54,321 nt of DNA from CAZSNT01 sp964607765. GTDB lineage: Bacteria; Verrucomicrobiota; Lentisphaeria; Oligosphaerales; JABHEG01. The DNA lies in contig CAZSNT010000054.1 in NCBI GenBank assembly GCA_964607765.1, positions 1 through 54,321 on the forward strand. Reading direction: 5' to 3'. Positions 1-8,201 of this stretch are shown piece by piece (position 1 is the first letter of the stretch; every line of letters starts with the position of its first letter). The notes below the pieces were generated by a model. The model worked only from the letters and a program-made list of their open reading frames with translations. It did not search any database and had not been told where the DNA came from. A program made the position numbers and the translations under genes.

Positions 1-10
1 CTGGCATGTG

Positions 11-27
11 GCGGTCCTTCAGACCGC
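11..27. repeat. Small GC hairpin near the window edge
   Basis: A perfect 6-bp stem (GCGGTC / GACCGC) encloses a 5-base loop. It lies downstream of the toxin gene that is read leftwards and could help end that transcript, but there is no T-tract. I see no gene in bases 1-135. Confidence 0.3.
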
Positions 28-135
28 GGGCATCCTGGGCCGAATCGTCCTGCACGGGTGAACGGCGTGCTCTCCTGCCGGGGATCGTGACGCGAAGCGG
101 CGTGATTCCCGGTCAGGCGCAGCAACTGGTCCGCG

Positions 136-393
136 TCAGCGATACACGTCCCCTCGGTGTCCCACCTTCACCACCCACACTGTCAGTTCCTGGTCCTGAA
201 TCGAGTAGATGACTCGGTACTTCCCCTGCCGGACGCGGTAGCGTTCCTGACCAGACAGCTTCTCACATCCCCGTGGACGCGGCTCATCGGCGAGGGCCAG
301 GATGCGTTCCATGATGCGGGCAACGTCCCGCTTTGGAATCCGTGCCAGATCCCGCTCAACTGACTTGCGGAAGAAGACGCTATATCCGGCCAT
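136..393 (-). CDS. RelE/ParE-family toxin
   Basis: An 85-residue basic protein of the length usual for RelE/ParE toxins. Members of this superfamily are ribosome-dependent mRNA interferases (RelE) or gyrase poisons (ParE); the sequence does not say which. What is seen is an N-terminal Arg/Lys-rich helix pair (RKSVERDLARIPKRD), then the family-typical strand RVRQGKYRVIYSI near residues 52-64 and a closing strand VWVVKVGHRGDVYR. The start overlaps the end of the upstream antitoxin gene by 14 bases, the normal antitoxin-first arrangement, so the two are one transcript. It probably acts in the cytoplasm and is neutralised by that partner. The family call is firm; the target is unknown. Confidence 0.85.
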   Translation of the reverse strand: MAGYSVFFRKSVERDLARIPKRDVARIMERILALADEPRPRGCEKLSGQERYRVRQGKYRVIYSIQDQELTVWVVKVGHRGDVYR

Positions 394-613
394 CTGCCTG
401 CAGCCTCTTCAGCATGTCTTCGTAGCTGATCAACGGTTCCCCTGACCGCTGGTCGAAAGCAGCCAGATCCTCCGCGTCCTCGCGCAAGTTCTCACGGACA
501 GCGTCATTGACGAGTTCGGACACGGACCGGGACGTCTCAGCCGCCTTCATCCGCAGAGCCCGATGCAGGACCGGATCGAAGTAGATGGTGGATCGTTTGG
601 TCATGGTCGACAT
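380..613 (-). CDS. Ribbon-helix-helix antitoxin
   Basis: A 77-residue partner of the RelE/ParE toxin. The N-terminus (TKRSTIYFDPVLHRALRMKA) reads as the beta-strand and first helix of a ribbon-helix-helix (CopG/Arc-type) DNA-binding fold, followed by the second helix SVSELVNDAVRENL. The acidic C-terminal tail (EPLISYEDMLKRLQADG) is the likely toxin-binding segment. An upstream in-frame ATG at 640 exists, but the start at 613 has AGGAGG seven bases before it and is preferred. Antitoxins of this type usually dimerise and repress their own promoter; the short repeats around 631-670 are plausible operators. Confidence 0.85.
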   Translation of the reverse strand: MSTMTKRSTIYFDPVLHRALRMKAAETSRSVSELVNDAVRENLREDAEDLAAFDQRSGEPLISYEDMLKRLQADGRI

Positions 614-643
614 GGCGTCGCCTCCTGAGTTTGACGTCACAAC

Positions 644-672
644 ACCATAGCGTCATAGCGACACAGCGTCAA
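644..672 (-). promoter_or_regulatory. Sigma70-type promoter and possible operator of the toxin-antitoxin operon
   Basis: On the minus strand TTGACG (667-672) and TATGGT (644-649) are separated by exactly 17 bases, ending about 30 bases before the antitoxin start. The hexamer AGCGTC recurs at 649-654 and 665-670, and the palindrome TGACGTCA lies at 632-639. These could be sites for the ribbon-helix-helix antitoxin. The operator role is inference. Confidence 0.65.
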
Positions 673-754
673 CCATTGGTCCCTTCGCGAACCGCCGCTC
701 TTCACCGGCGCCGTGCCCACGGCGTCCGGTGCATGGCCTGGTTCCCGTCCGGGT

Positions 755-918
755 CTCTTACTCTTACTCCAAATCTTACTCCAAATCCTACTCCATCCGA
801 GCCATCCATCGGCGCCAGATACGCCAATCATTCAACGCGCCGGCCACGGGTATTCCGAGTGCCAATTACGATGCCCATGCAGAGCAAGATTTGGAGTAGG
901 ATTTAGAGTAGGATTCCG
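755..918. repeat. Inverted pair of 12-base pyrimidine/purine tandem repeats
   Basis: The gene-free stretch 641-1207 contains two copies of CTTACTCCAAAT at 763-786 plus a partial third. About 90 bases later (883-917) comes a purine-rich inverted version built from the units GATTTGGAGTAG and GATTTAGAGTAG. The arms can pair imperfectly into a long hairpin. I see no credible coding sequence in this stretch: the open frames there are low-complexity translations of the repeat. It resembles the repeats at 41949-42094 and 54225-54275. Confidence 0.6.
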
Positions 919-1207
919 GAAACCGATCTCTGCGATCATCTTCTGCTCGGGAACACTGATTCTCCGCCGTGGCGCGATTGCTCTGCGAGCGCCTGGCAGG
1001 GCACTTTTGGTCACCAGGCTGGAATACTACAGGAGGCTGTCTTCTTGATGGGCCCTCTGCCCAAGCCCTTCGTATGGTGACAGATACACCGACCGCCGGA
1101 ATATGTCAAGCTCTGTCTCGACGTCCCTGAGTTGGCTCTTTTGCCCGGCGTTACGTGGTTCCCCGATGTCGGGAAAACGGAGCAGTGAGCGTGGCGGCCA
1201 AACTGTT

Positions 1208-2284
1208 TCAGCGGTACTCGGCCGCGATCGCCAGCGCCTGCTCCGCCTCGTCCGGCGTGCGCGTCCACATGCAGATGTACATGCCGTCCGGGCCGGTCGC
1301 GTCGAGCAGCGGCTTCAGTTCGTCGAGCCGGACGCCAACGGCCTGCACCGACTTGCCCGCGGCCAGGATGCGGCGATAGATATCGAACCAGCGCGCGTTG
1401 CCGCCGCCTTCGATGCCGGCCTGCGGCGTCCACTCCACAGCGTCGAGAGCGTCAATGCCGAGAAGATCATCGAGTTTGTCGATGCACTGTGTGCCGTCGA
1501 GGTGGAACATCGAGTGGTCGAGCCACTCGCACTGTTCAGTCAGTGCGGGCACCACGAACCGCCGGAACATGTCCGGCGAGAACATCGCACAGGCATCGCA
1601 CTGGACCTTGACCGTCTTGCCCGGCCCCCAGAGGGCGAACGCGCCGAAGCAGGAGCTGCCGTCGGGCAATCTGATGATGTCGTAGATGCGCTGATAGGCC
1701 TCAAAGTACGCCTGATTGATCTCCATGACCTCCTCATCGACCCAGCCCGGCCGCAGGATCATGTCCATCATCAACGTCTGAGGGTCGCGCAGAGCGGACA
1801 GAATGTCGATGTTCTCAACCAGGTCCGGGCAGCCCACCAGGTACTTGCCCCGGGCGAGTTCCGCACACGCGCGGCACGTGCTCTCGGTCACGTGCCACCA
1901 GTGACTGTCCGGATTGAACGTGAGCGGCGGCAGCGACTCGGGACTGGGCACCCCATGAATACAGGGCTCGAACCAGACAGTCTGGGGCGAGAACCCGGGC
2001 TCCGAGCCCAGGAACAGAGCCAGTGACCCCGGACCGATGTTCGTGTCGGAGATAGGAAGCGTATCGCCGGGAAACTGCCGGCGCGCCAGCTGGAAGTGAT
2101 TCCTCCGCGCCCGGGCCACGCCGTCCTCATAGGACTCCACCAAACCGACCGACGGCGGCTGGACACCCGCTTCGTGCGCCACCGCTCGCTGGTGAGCCCC
2201 GACAGACAGGAGCATGCCTTTGCGGTCCCACCAGTCCAGGAAATGCTGTCTCGTCTCAGCCCAGTTCGGTTTCCAGTCCAGCAT
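1208..2284 (-). CDS. Uroporphyrinogen decarboxylase (URO-D) fold protein
   Basis: A 358-residue cytoplasmic protein. It starts at the ATG whose product begins MLDWKPNWAETRQHFLDWW. The C-terminal half contains HLDGTQCIDKLDDLL and AVEWTPQAG, the pattern of the URO-D-fold family that includes corrinoid methyltransferase components MtaA/CmuA. In that family a His/Cys group near this position binds zinc and methyl acceptor thiols. It is unlikely to be the haem enzyme HemE, because HemE N-terminal signatures are absent and this subgroup is common in sugar-degradation loci of PVC bacteria. It follows the aldolase-type gene by 38 bases on the same strand, so the two are probably one operon. Its substrate is unknown. 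A second relative lies at 43452-44708. Confidence 0.7.
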   Translation of the reverse strand: MLDWKPNWAETRQHFLDWWDRKGMLLSVGAHQRAVAHEAGVQPPSVGLVESYEDGVARARRNHFQLARRQFPGDTLPISDTNIGPGSLALFLGSEPGFSPQTVWFEPCIHGVPSPESLPPLTFNPDSHWWHVTESTCRACAELARGKYLVGCPDLVENIDILSALRDPQTLMMDMILRPGWVDEEVMEINQAYFEAYQRIYDIIRLPDGSSCFGAFALWGPGKTVKVQCDACAMFSPDMFRRFVVPALTEQCEWLDHSMFHLDGTQCIDKLDDLLGIDALDAVEWTPQAGIEGGGNARWFDIYRRILAAGKSVQAVGVRLDELKPLLDATGPDGMYICMWTRTPDEAEQALAIAAEYR

Positions 2285-2322
2285 GACTGCCCGTTCTCCC
2301 AAACAGCACCGCGTCACACTTC

Positions 2323-3330
2323 TCACATCGGCGTATACCATAGCTCCAGGAACTGCGTGACAATACCGCACATCGCCTCGAACACGACGTCCTGCCGATA
2401 CGTGGTGGTGAAGCGTGCGAGGGCGGGGGCGTGCGCGCGGTCGGCCGCATCCCCGAGCAGGCGCTGCCGATGCATCTCCGCAGCCCGCTCCGGCCCGATG
2501 TGCTGCGCCGCTTCGCGGACCATGTTCTCGAACAGCGCGGGCGTAGCGTCGCGCTCGAGAGCAGTCCAGATGTTGACCTTGCAGATGCCGTCGCGGAAGA
2601 GGTGACCGAGTTGTTGCGCCGGTACCGACGAACAGCCGTGCAGGACCAAACGCGTCCCGATCTCGTTGCGGATGGCCCGTGCCGCACCGTCATGGAACGT
2701 CAGGTTGGTGGACCCGGCCCGGTGCTCCGTGCCAAGGTTGGCGACAACAAAATCGACCCCCGTCTCTACGGCGTACCGTTTTGCTTCCGCGGCTGTCGTG
2801 ATGCGGCAAGCCGCATTCCCCCCGGCATCGACAATCTCGTCACATGCGCCCTCGACCACAACCCGATCCCCCCACTGCTCGACGAATTGGTGCGTCAGCC
2901 GGATGTTGTCCTCGAGCGGACCGTGAGAGGCGTCATACATGATGGACGAGAACTCGGACAGATCGCCGGCCAGCAGTTCCGCGTCCAAGTCAGGCTGAAC
3001 GTGGTCGAGATGAACCATGACGCGCAAACGGCCGAAGGGCGACCCCGGTGCTGCCAGCTCCCGCAACTGCACCATGAACAGACGCAATCCCAGCCGGTCG
3101 CTCCGGGTATGAGTGAAGAACTGCGCTTGCGGACGCGGCCGGTAGTTCACCGTCAAGGCCAGGATAATCGGCAGGTCCGGGACCCCCAGCCGCTCACCAT
3201 GCGCTTTCACAGCGGTCAGCACGGCCTCCATCGTGGTGAGGTTCTCTGCGCAGAAGCAGGGGATGGCCCAGCCACGCTCGGCCGCTTCGGCGTAGATCGC
3301 CAGTACGTCGTCACGGGTCGTGATCAGCAT
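2323..3330 (-). CDS. Class II (metal-dependent) aldolase family protein
   Basis: A 335-residue TIM-barrel protein. Family signatures are visible in order: MVHLDHVQPD (metal-ligand His), YDASHGPLEDN, a GTEHR motif where classic enzymes have GTxHG, LVLHGCSS (normally LHGGSG) and ICKVNIWT. The fold and zinc ligands therefore look intact, but the phosphate/substrate loops differ from fructose- or tagatose-bisphosphate aldolases, so substrate is uncertain. The start at 3330 is chosen because GAAGGA lies seven bases upstream; longer in-frame starts lack this. The downstream URO-D-fold gene follows by 38 bases. It probably cleaves a ketose (phosphate) from polysaccharide breakdown. About 300 bases upstream (3331-3635) separate it from the divergent membrane protein, and I see no further gene there. 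Confidence 0.75.
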   Translation of the reverse strand: MLITTRDDVLAIYAEAAERGWAIPCFCAENLTTMEAVLTAVKAHGERLGVPDLPIILALTVNYRPRPQAQFFTHTRSDRLGLRLFMVQLRELAAPGSPFGRLRVMVHLDHVQPDLDAELLAGDLSEFSSIMYDASHGPLEDNIRLTHQFVEQWGDRVVVEGACDEIVDAGGNAACRITTAAEAKRYAVETGVDFVVANLGTEHRAGSTNLTFHDGAARAIRNEIGTRLVLHGCSSVPAQQLGHLFRDGICKVNIWTALERDATPALFENMVREAAQHIGPERAAEMHRQRLLGDAADRAHAPALARFTTTYRQDVVFEAMCGIVTQFLELWYTPM

Positions 3331-3635
3331 CTGAATGTCCTTCTCACTGTTTCCCGACGCCCCGGCCGGGCCAACTCCGATTCGCACGTTAATCTGGTGG
3401 TTGGACAGGCATATGGCAGCGGCGACCGGGAAAAAAGGCACGTAGACCACGAGGCACTCCCTCAGTCGCGGCCGGACGCTGCCGGTCTCTCACCGGCGAA
3501 TAACGCCATGGAAACACGCCGGATCGGTCCGAGCTTGCCCTTCGCCCAATCAGCCCTATCTTGGTGCCTGTGTTCGGAGCGCGAGTCTGTTCCCGTTTAC
3601 TCCCTGGTTATGCACTCACAGCAGAGGTCCCAAGC

Positions 3636-4628
3636 ATGATTTGGTGTCTATTCCTCGCCCTGGTTTTCGGCGCATTGGCAGCGTTCTGTTTCCACAAGAG
3701 CATGGAGACCGGGGACTGGTGGGCCGGGCCCGGCGCGGCTGTCGGCGGGTTCATTTCGGCTGTCTGCCTGCTCACGTTTCTGATCATTGGCGAGGGATTC
3801 CTGCTCATGCTGATCCGGATCGCCATCATGTGCGTTGCCGGTGCGGGCGTGGTTGTCGGCTGGAAACAGTACCGGTTCAACAAGAAACAGTGGGGAAAGA
3901 CGCTGACCGTCGTGTCGTTCTGTGTGGCCATGCTCTTCGCGTACGTTCATTTCCGCAGCCAATCCGGCCCATCGGTGCGCGATGCCATCAACACCGAGGC
4001 GGCGTTCCAGAGCGTCGCGGCGCGCACGCTTGGCCGGCACTTGGCAGAGAGATACGACGCCGGCACCGCCGTCGTGATCTGCACGCGGGACACGCTGGCC
4101 GGTGAGGGGGCGCAGGCAGAGAAATACAGGGCGTTGAAGAAAGAACTCGAGCGCGGCATGACCGTGGTTTCCGAGCTCGTTGCTGAGCCCGAGATGACAG
4201 ACGAACTGAGGGAGCAACTCCAGGGCTACGGTGGTCCTCCTTCGCCGGGCGGCCCGGGCGACGATGGGGCCGAAGCGATGAGCGCGGAACAGATCATGTC
4301 GATGATGCCGCAGATGTGGTGGACGGCGGAGCGGTTCGACGAATTGCTGGCTGACCTGCCGACCTGCGATGTGGTTGTCTGTACTGCGCCGCCGCCCGTG
4401 GCCCTGACGGAGGCCATGATCTGGACGAACGAAAAGCGCCCGAAGTTCGCATTCTCACTCGACGCATCATCGCCCGAGCTGATCCCCAAAGTGAAGAGCG
4501 GCGACGTCGTGGCCATGATCCAGCGCAAGCCGGGCAGCGCAGTGAGCCCGGACGCACCGCCCCGGAACCTGGAAGAGGCGTTTGCAGAACGCTACATCCT
4601 CATCACGCCGGAGAACCCGGGTGAGTAG
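3636..4628 (+). CDS. Membrane protein of unknown function, four N-terminal helices
   Basis: A 330-residue protein starting at an ATG preceded by GAGGT. Four hydrophobic segments lie roughly at residues 1-20, 32-52, 53-75 and 86-105. After them comes a soluble domain of about 220 residues with a Gly/Pro-rich linker near the middle (GGPPSPGGPGDDG). The soluble part alternates predicted strands and helices (for example TAVVICTRDTL, CDVVVCTAPPP, DVVAMIQRKPG), suggesting an alpha/beta fold. I do not recognise a family. The gene is convergent with the sulfatase gene, its stop lying only 11 bases from the sulfatase stop. Confidence 0.65.
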   Translation: MIWCLFLALVFGALAAFCFHKSMETGDWWAGPGAAVGGFISAVCLLTFLIIGEGFLLMLIRIAIMCVAGAGVVVGWKQYRFNKKQWGKTLTVVSFCVAMLFAYVHFRSQSGPSVRDAINTEAAFQSVAARTLGRHLAERYDAGTAVVICTRDTLAGEGAQAEKYRALKKELERGMTVVSELVAEPEMTDELREQLQGYGGPPSPGGPGDDGAEAMSAEQIMSMMPQMWWTAERFDELLADLPTCDVVVCTAPPPVALTEAMIWTNEKRPKFAFSLDASSPELIPKVKSGDVVAMIQRKPGSAVSPDAPPRNLEEAFAERYILITPENPGE

Positions 4629-4639
4629 CCCGTTCCGGG

Positions 4640-6139
4640 TCAGCCCGAACAGACCTCGACGCCGTCCAGATCGCTTTCCAGCATCCAGTTCAGCTGCGGC
4701 CAGTATCTCGGACCGCTGTTGGGCTGCGGTACGCCCGGGGTACTGCGCCCCTCACGTACGTACCGTGTCATCAGCGCCGTGAGGCGTTCGATCGCCTCGG
4801 CATTCTCGGCCTGACGGTTGTCCTTCTCGCCGATGTCAGCGTCAAGATCGTACAACTGGATGGGCGGCAGGTCGGCCACATCGTCCCTGCCCGGTCGCGG
4901 GTAACTCCAGCCGCCGGAACCGGGACAGAACTCGAGCTTCCAGCATCCCTGCCGGATCGAGAACGAGCCGTTGATCGAGTGATGTACAGTCGCCTCACGT
5001 ACAGGCGCGACGTCCGCTTCACGGCCCTGCCACAGCGGCAGGTTGCTCACCGAGTCCTCGCCCGCGTGATCGGGTAGCGTCTCGCCGTGGATGTCCACCA
5101 TGGTGGCGAACAGATCGGACAGACACACCACATCGTCACACGCCGTGCCCGCGGGAACTGTCTGCGGCCAGCGCACAATGAACGGGACACGATGCCCGCC
5201 CTCGTAGATGTCCGCTTTGTGGCCGCGGAACACGTAACTGGGCCGGTGCCCGACCGCTGCCAGTTCCTCGAAATCCGCCATCGGACTGCAGCCGTTGTCT
5301 GCGGTGAACACAATGATCGTGTCCTCGGCCCGGCCCGCGGCCTCAACCGCCTTCATGACCTCGCCCACACACCAGTCCACCATCAGGCAGAAATCGCCGT
5401 ATTCGTTCGTGCCGCTCTTGCCCAGGAACTGCTCGGGCAGGATCGGAGTGTGCGGCGCGGGCAGCGGGAAATACAGAAAAAACGGTTTCTCGCCGGCGCT
5501 GCGCTCTGCGATGAGACTGCACGCACGACGTGTCAGGTTGGGCAGCACGTCCTCCGGGACCAGATCCTCCGCAATCTCGCCGGACCGCATCATGCGTTTG
5601 CCGGTGTATCCCTCCTTGTCACGGTCCAGCCAGCGGAACCTGGCCGTCGTGGGCCGGTCGTTCTCCACGTACACGTACGGCGGGAAATCCAGCGATGCGA
5701 CAATGCCGTAGAACGTGTCGAAACCGTTGTCCGCCGGGCCGCCTGTGACCGGCTTCGAGAAGTCCAGTGTCTCGCCGTCGTCCTGCCGACCCCAGTCCCA
5801 TCCAAGATGCCACTTGCCGATGCAGGCGGTGTGGTAACCCTTACCGCGCAGGTAGTCAGCCACCGTCACCCGGTCCTCTTCGATCAACGGGCCGTTGTAA
5901 CCATTCAAAACGCCCTGCTTCAGCGAGGAACGCCAGTTGTAGCGACCTGTCACGATGCTGTACCGCGACGGCGTGCAGACCGCCGAACTCGAATGCGCGT
6001 CGCGAAAGACCATCCCGCCTGCTGCCAACCGATCCAGGTTCGGCGTCCTGACTTTCGAGTTCTCGTTCAGGCAGGACACATCGCCGTAACCCATGTCATC
6101 GGCCAGGATGTACACCACATTCGGCTGTTTTCCGGACAT
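4640..6139 (-). CDS. Arylsulfatase-type sulfatase (formylglycine-dependent), no signal peptide
   Basis: A 499-residue sulfatase of the alkaline phosphatase superfamily. Visible features are the metal-binding ADDMGYGD at residues 13-20, the maturation motif CTPSR with Cys55 as the residue converted to formylglycine, GKWHLG at 108-113, PHTPI, and a late TADNG metal site. It would hydrolyse sulfate esters, most likely on a sugar given its neighbours. The start is supported by AGGAGA before the ATG, and no signal peptide or membrane helix is present, so it is predicted cytoplasmic, unlike the sulfatase at 15575-17077. No formylglycine-generating enzyme or anaerobic sulfatase maturase lies in this window. 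The substrate is not readable. Confidence 0.92.
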   Translation of the reverse strand: MSGKQPNVVYILADDMGYGDVSCLNENSKVRTPNLDRLAAGGMVFRDAHSSSAVCTPSRYSIVTGRYNWRSSLKQGVLNGYNGPLIEEDRVTVADYLRGKGYHTACIGKWHLGWDWGRQDDGETLDFSKPVTGGPADNGFDTFYGIVASLDFPPYVYVENDRPTTARFRWLDRDKEGYTGKRMMRSGEIAEDLVPEDVLPNLTRRACSLIAERSAGEKPFFLYFPLPAPHTPILPEQFLGKSGTNEYGDFCLMVDWCVGEVMKAVEAAGRAEDTIIVFTADNGCSPMADFEELAAVGHRPSYVFRGHKADIYEGGHRVPFIVRWPQTVPAGTACDDVVCLSDLFATMVDIHGETLPDHAGEDSVSNLPLWQGREADVAPVREATVHHSINGSFSIRQGCWKLEFCPGSGGWSYPRPGRDDVADLPPIQLYDLDADIGEKDNRQAENAEAIERLTALMTRYVREGRSTPGVPQPNSGPRYWPQLNWMLESDLDGVEVCSG

Positions 6140-6245
6140 TCTCAGTCTCTCCTATCGTCATGATATGCGGGTGAGGACAAGGCCGGTACACTCACGTGGG
6201 GCGGCCTGGTGTGGCAGTCTGCGAAAAGGAACAACACCCGCCCCC

Positions 6246-7802
6246 CTACCGCTTCCCGCTCTGGGGCAGTGCGTAGCATCCGCGCGAGGGCGCCGGGCGG
6301 CCGTGGGGTTTGCCGTCCATGTCGGCGGGCACACACTGCAGAGGCATCCCCGTGCGAGCGGCGGGGCACGCAGGTTCGAGGCGGTAGTCACCAGCCGTTG
6401 CATCGATGAACAGCGCCTCGCCAACTGTGGGCTCGCGCCCCATCGCCTTCTTCTGCAGGAAGTGATTGTGACGCAGATGCACGCCGCTGATGTCCGGTTC
6501 GCCTTTGCCGGCGTACAGCCCCATGGACGAAAACACGCAGTTGCGCACGTGCACATTCTCGCCCTTGAAATCGTCGCGCCACAGAAAAGGCTGATTCGGA
6601 AGCGTGATGTGAAAGAACAGTACGTGCTTCATCGGCCCGCTGTACTGGCTTCGGAAGTGGCTTGGACGCTTCACGTACAGGCAGTTCACAAATGCGGACT
6701 CCGCAAGATTGTGACCGAAGAAGCCTTGCGCCTTGCTTTCCAGCCCGGAGCAATTGTAGAGGATGACGCTCTTGAACGTCGAGCGGTCATGGACGTGCGA
6801 CTGGTGGAAGTCGGGGTGCGCCCCGGTCTCCCCGGGATCGATGTCGCGGGCGTGGGAGTTGATCGCCATGCGCGCGCCGGTGAAGACATCGCTGCTGATC
6901 GTGCGGATCTGGTGGCCGCGCATCAGCACGCACGCCGGGCCATTGTCCATCTCCGTCGTCAGCCCGCCGGTCACGTACGCATTGTAGCGGTTGCCGAACG
7001 GGTTGCCGCCGCCGCCCCAGCGCCCCTTGCGGTTGGTCAGCGTACAGTCGTCGACCCAAACGGCTGTCCGCCCGTTCTCGCCCGCCAGGATCGTGTTGTA
7101 CTTCCGGGTTGGCGGATCGCTGTAGAGCGTGACGGAGCAAAAGCGCAACTTGTCCGTGCCGGGACGCCCCGGACCGATCTCCACCTGGTCGCGCGCCACG
7201 CCGGGCGCGGCCGCAATCGTGGTCCAGAACTCCCGGCTTCGGCCGCCGCGCAACGCGTTGGCCGAGTAGCTTCTTCCCGGTTTCAGGTAGATCACACCAC
7301 CGACCGGAGCCGCCTTGACCGCTGCAGCCAGGGACTGGAGCGGCGCCGCCTCAGTGCCTGCCGCCGCGTCGCTGCCGTGCGTGCAGTCGACCCACACCGG
7401 TTGCCGGATCGGCGGCGCTTTGCGCACGGTGAGGTGGAGCGGGGCGAGCTCCAGCGGCTCGTGCCCCTCGCCCAGCGGAAGCGCCGTGGCATGCACGACC
7501 AGCGGCCCAGCAGGAAGCGCCGCCGGCTTCAGCTCAACCCAGTACTCCCAAACGTTGACGCGATCGTTCAGCGTCGGGTTCTCCGCAACCGCCGTTGCGA
7601 TCTCCGCACCGTTGCTCCGCACCGAGAAAGCGACCTTCACGCCCGTCTCGTGGAACGCAACCACCCCCGCCTTGAACGGCTGATGGAGGCGCTGCCACGG
7701 CACCACATCCCACCGGGCGACCGGTGTCGTACCAAAGGCGGGCGACACAGCGAGCACAAGCAACAACGACACAGTCGCCGAACGGACAGAAGTGATTCCC
7801 AT
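6246..7802 (-). CDS. Secreted parallel beta-helix protein, lyase/epimerase-like
   Basis: A 518-residue protein starting at ATG 7802, which has AGGAG ten bases upstream; a TTG seven codons earlier is less likely. A signal peptide is evident (hydrophobic SLLLVLAVSPAFG). After an N-terminal beta-sandwich-like region of about 130 residues comes VWVDCTHGSDAAAGTEAAPL, the usual entry to a right-handed parallel beta-helix. Asn/Gly-rich rungs follow (VILYNCSGLESKA, VHVRNCVFSSMG). Such proteins bind or cleave polysaccharides outside the cytoplasm. No lyase active-site signature can be assigned with confidence. It sits directly upstream of the sulfatase in the same direction, so it probably belongs to the same polysaccharide locus. 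Confidence 0.7.
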   Translation of the reverse strand: MGITSVRSATVSLLLVLAVSPAFGTTPVARWDVVPWQRLHQPFKAGVVAFHETGVKVAFSVRSNGAEIATAVAENPTLNDRVNVWEYWVELKPAALPAGPLVVHATALPLGEGHEPLELAPLHLTVRKAPPIRQPVWVDCTHGSDAAAGTEAAPLQSLAAAVKAAPVGGVIYLKPGRSYSANALRGGRSREFWTTIAAAPGVARDQVEIGPGRPGTDKLRFCSVTLYSDPPTRKYNTILAGENGRTAVWVDDCTLTNRKGRWGGGGNPFGNRYNAYVTGGLTTEMDNGPACVLMRGHQIRTISSDVFTGARMAINSHARDIDPGETGAHPDFHQSHVHDRSTFKSVILYNCSGLESKAQGFFGHNLAESAFVNCLYVKRPSHFRSQYSGPMKHVLFFHITLPNQPFLWRDDFKGENVHVRNCVFSSMGLYAGKGEPDISGVHLRHNHFLQKKAMGREPTVGEALFIDATAGDYRLEPACPAARTGMPLQCVPADMDGKPHGRPAPSRGCYALPQSGKR

Positions 7803-8057
7803 GGGGAGCAGTCTCCTGGTCAACCGATTGTCTTCATTCTGAGTTCCGTCACTCCTGCCCGGGCTGCAGAACGACCTCGCCCAGGCCCCCGATGATCTGC
7901 CTTCCCGCCATCAACCTGCCTCGCGTTCTTGGAGTTCCGATCCTCCACCATAAGCCGCTGTAACCGGCATGGCAAACGGCCGCAAACAGCCGCTGCAAGC
8001 CCCAGTTGCGTGGAGCACGGCGCCCCGTGCGGGGAATGCGCCAATATCGGAGCATGC

Positions 8058-8156
8058 CCCCCGTAGCCCGGCTCTCCCGAGCCGGGTGTCTTTGTCCTGC
8101 AGCTCTGACTGGGAGCACGGCACGACACCCGGCTCAGGAGAGCCGGGCTACGGGGG
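8058..8156. repeat. REP/BIME-like palindromic element, copy 1
   Basis: The outer arms at 8058-8077 and 8137-8156 are perfect 20-bp inverted repeats. An inner 12-bp inverted repeat lies at 8079-8090 and 8124-8135. Each arm is also a hairpin on its own (CCCGGCTC and GAGCCGGG around a 4-base loop). A close copy lies at 28775-28885. It occupies the gene-free stretch between the beta-helix gene and the helicase stop (7803-8201), in which I see nothing else. Confidence 0.85.
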
Positions 8157-8201
8157 AGCACGCGCACAAGGGCTGACCGACGGCCGGCCCTGGCGGCGCC
8201 A

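Noticed and set aside
1103..2026. Long plus-strand open frame opposite the URO-D-fold gene
   Set aside because: It lies antisense to a gene with family motifs and its translation has no recognisable domain. High GC alone creates such frames; the same applies to 2431-3639, 5087-6163, 6093-7895, 9423-10871, 15638-17332, 17924-19849 and 19955-21784.
1208..2284. HemE (haem biosynthesis uroporphyrinogen decarboxylase)
   Set aside because: N-terminal HemE signatures are absent, no haem genes are nearby, and the sequence is closer to the MtaA/CmuA-like branch.
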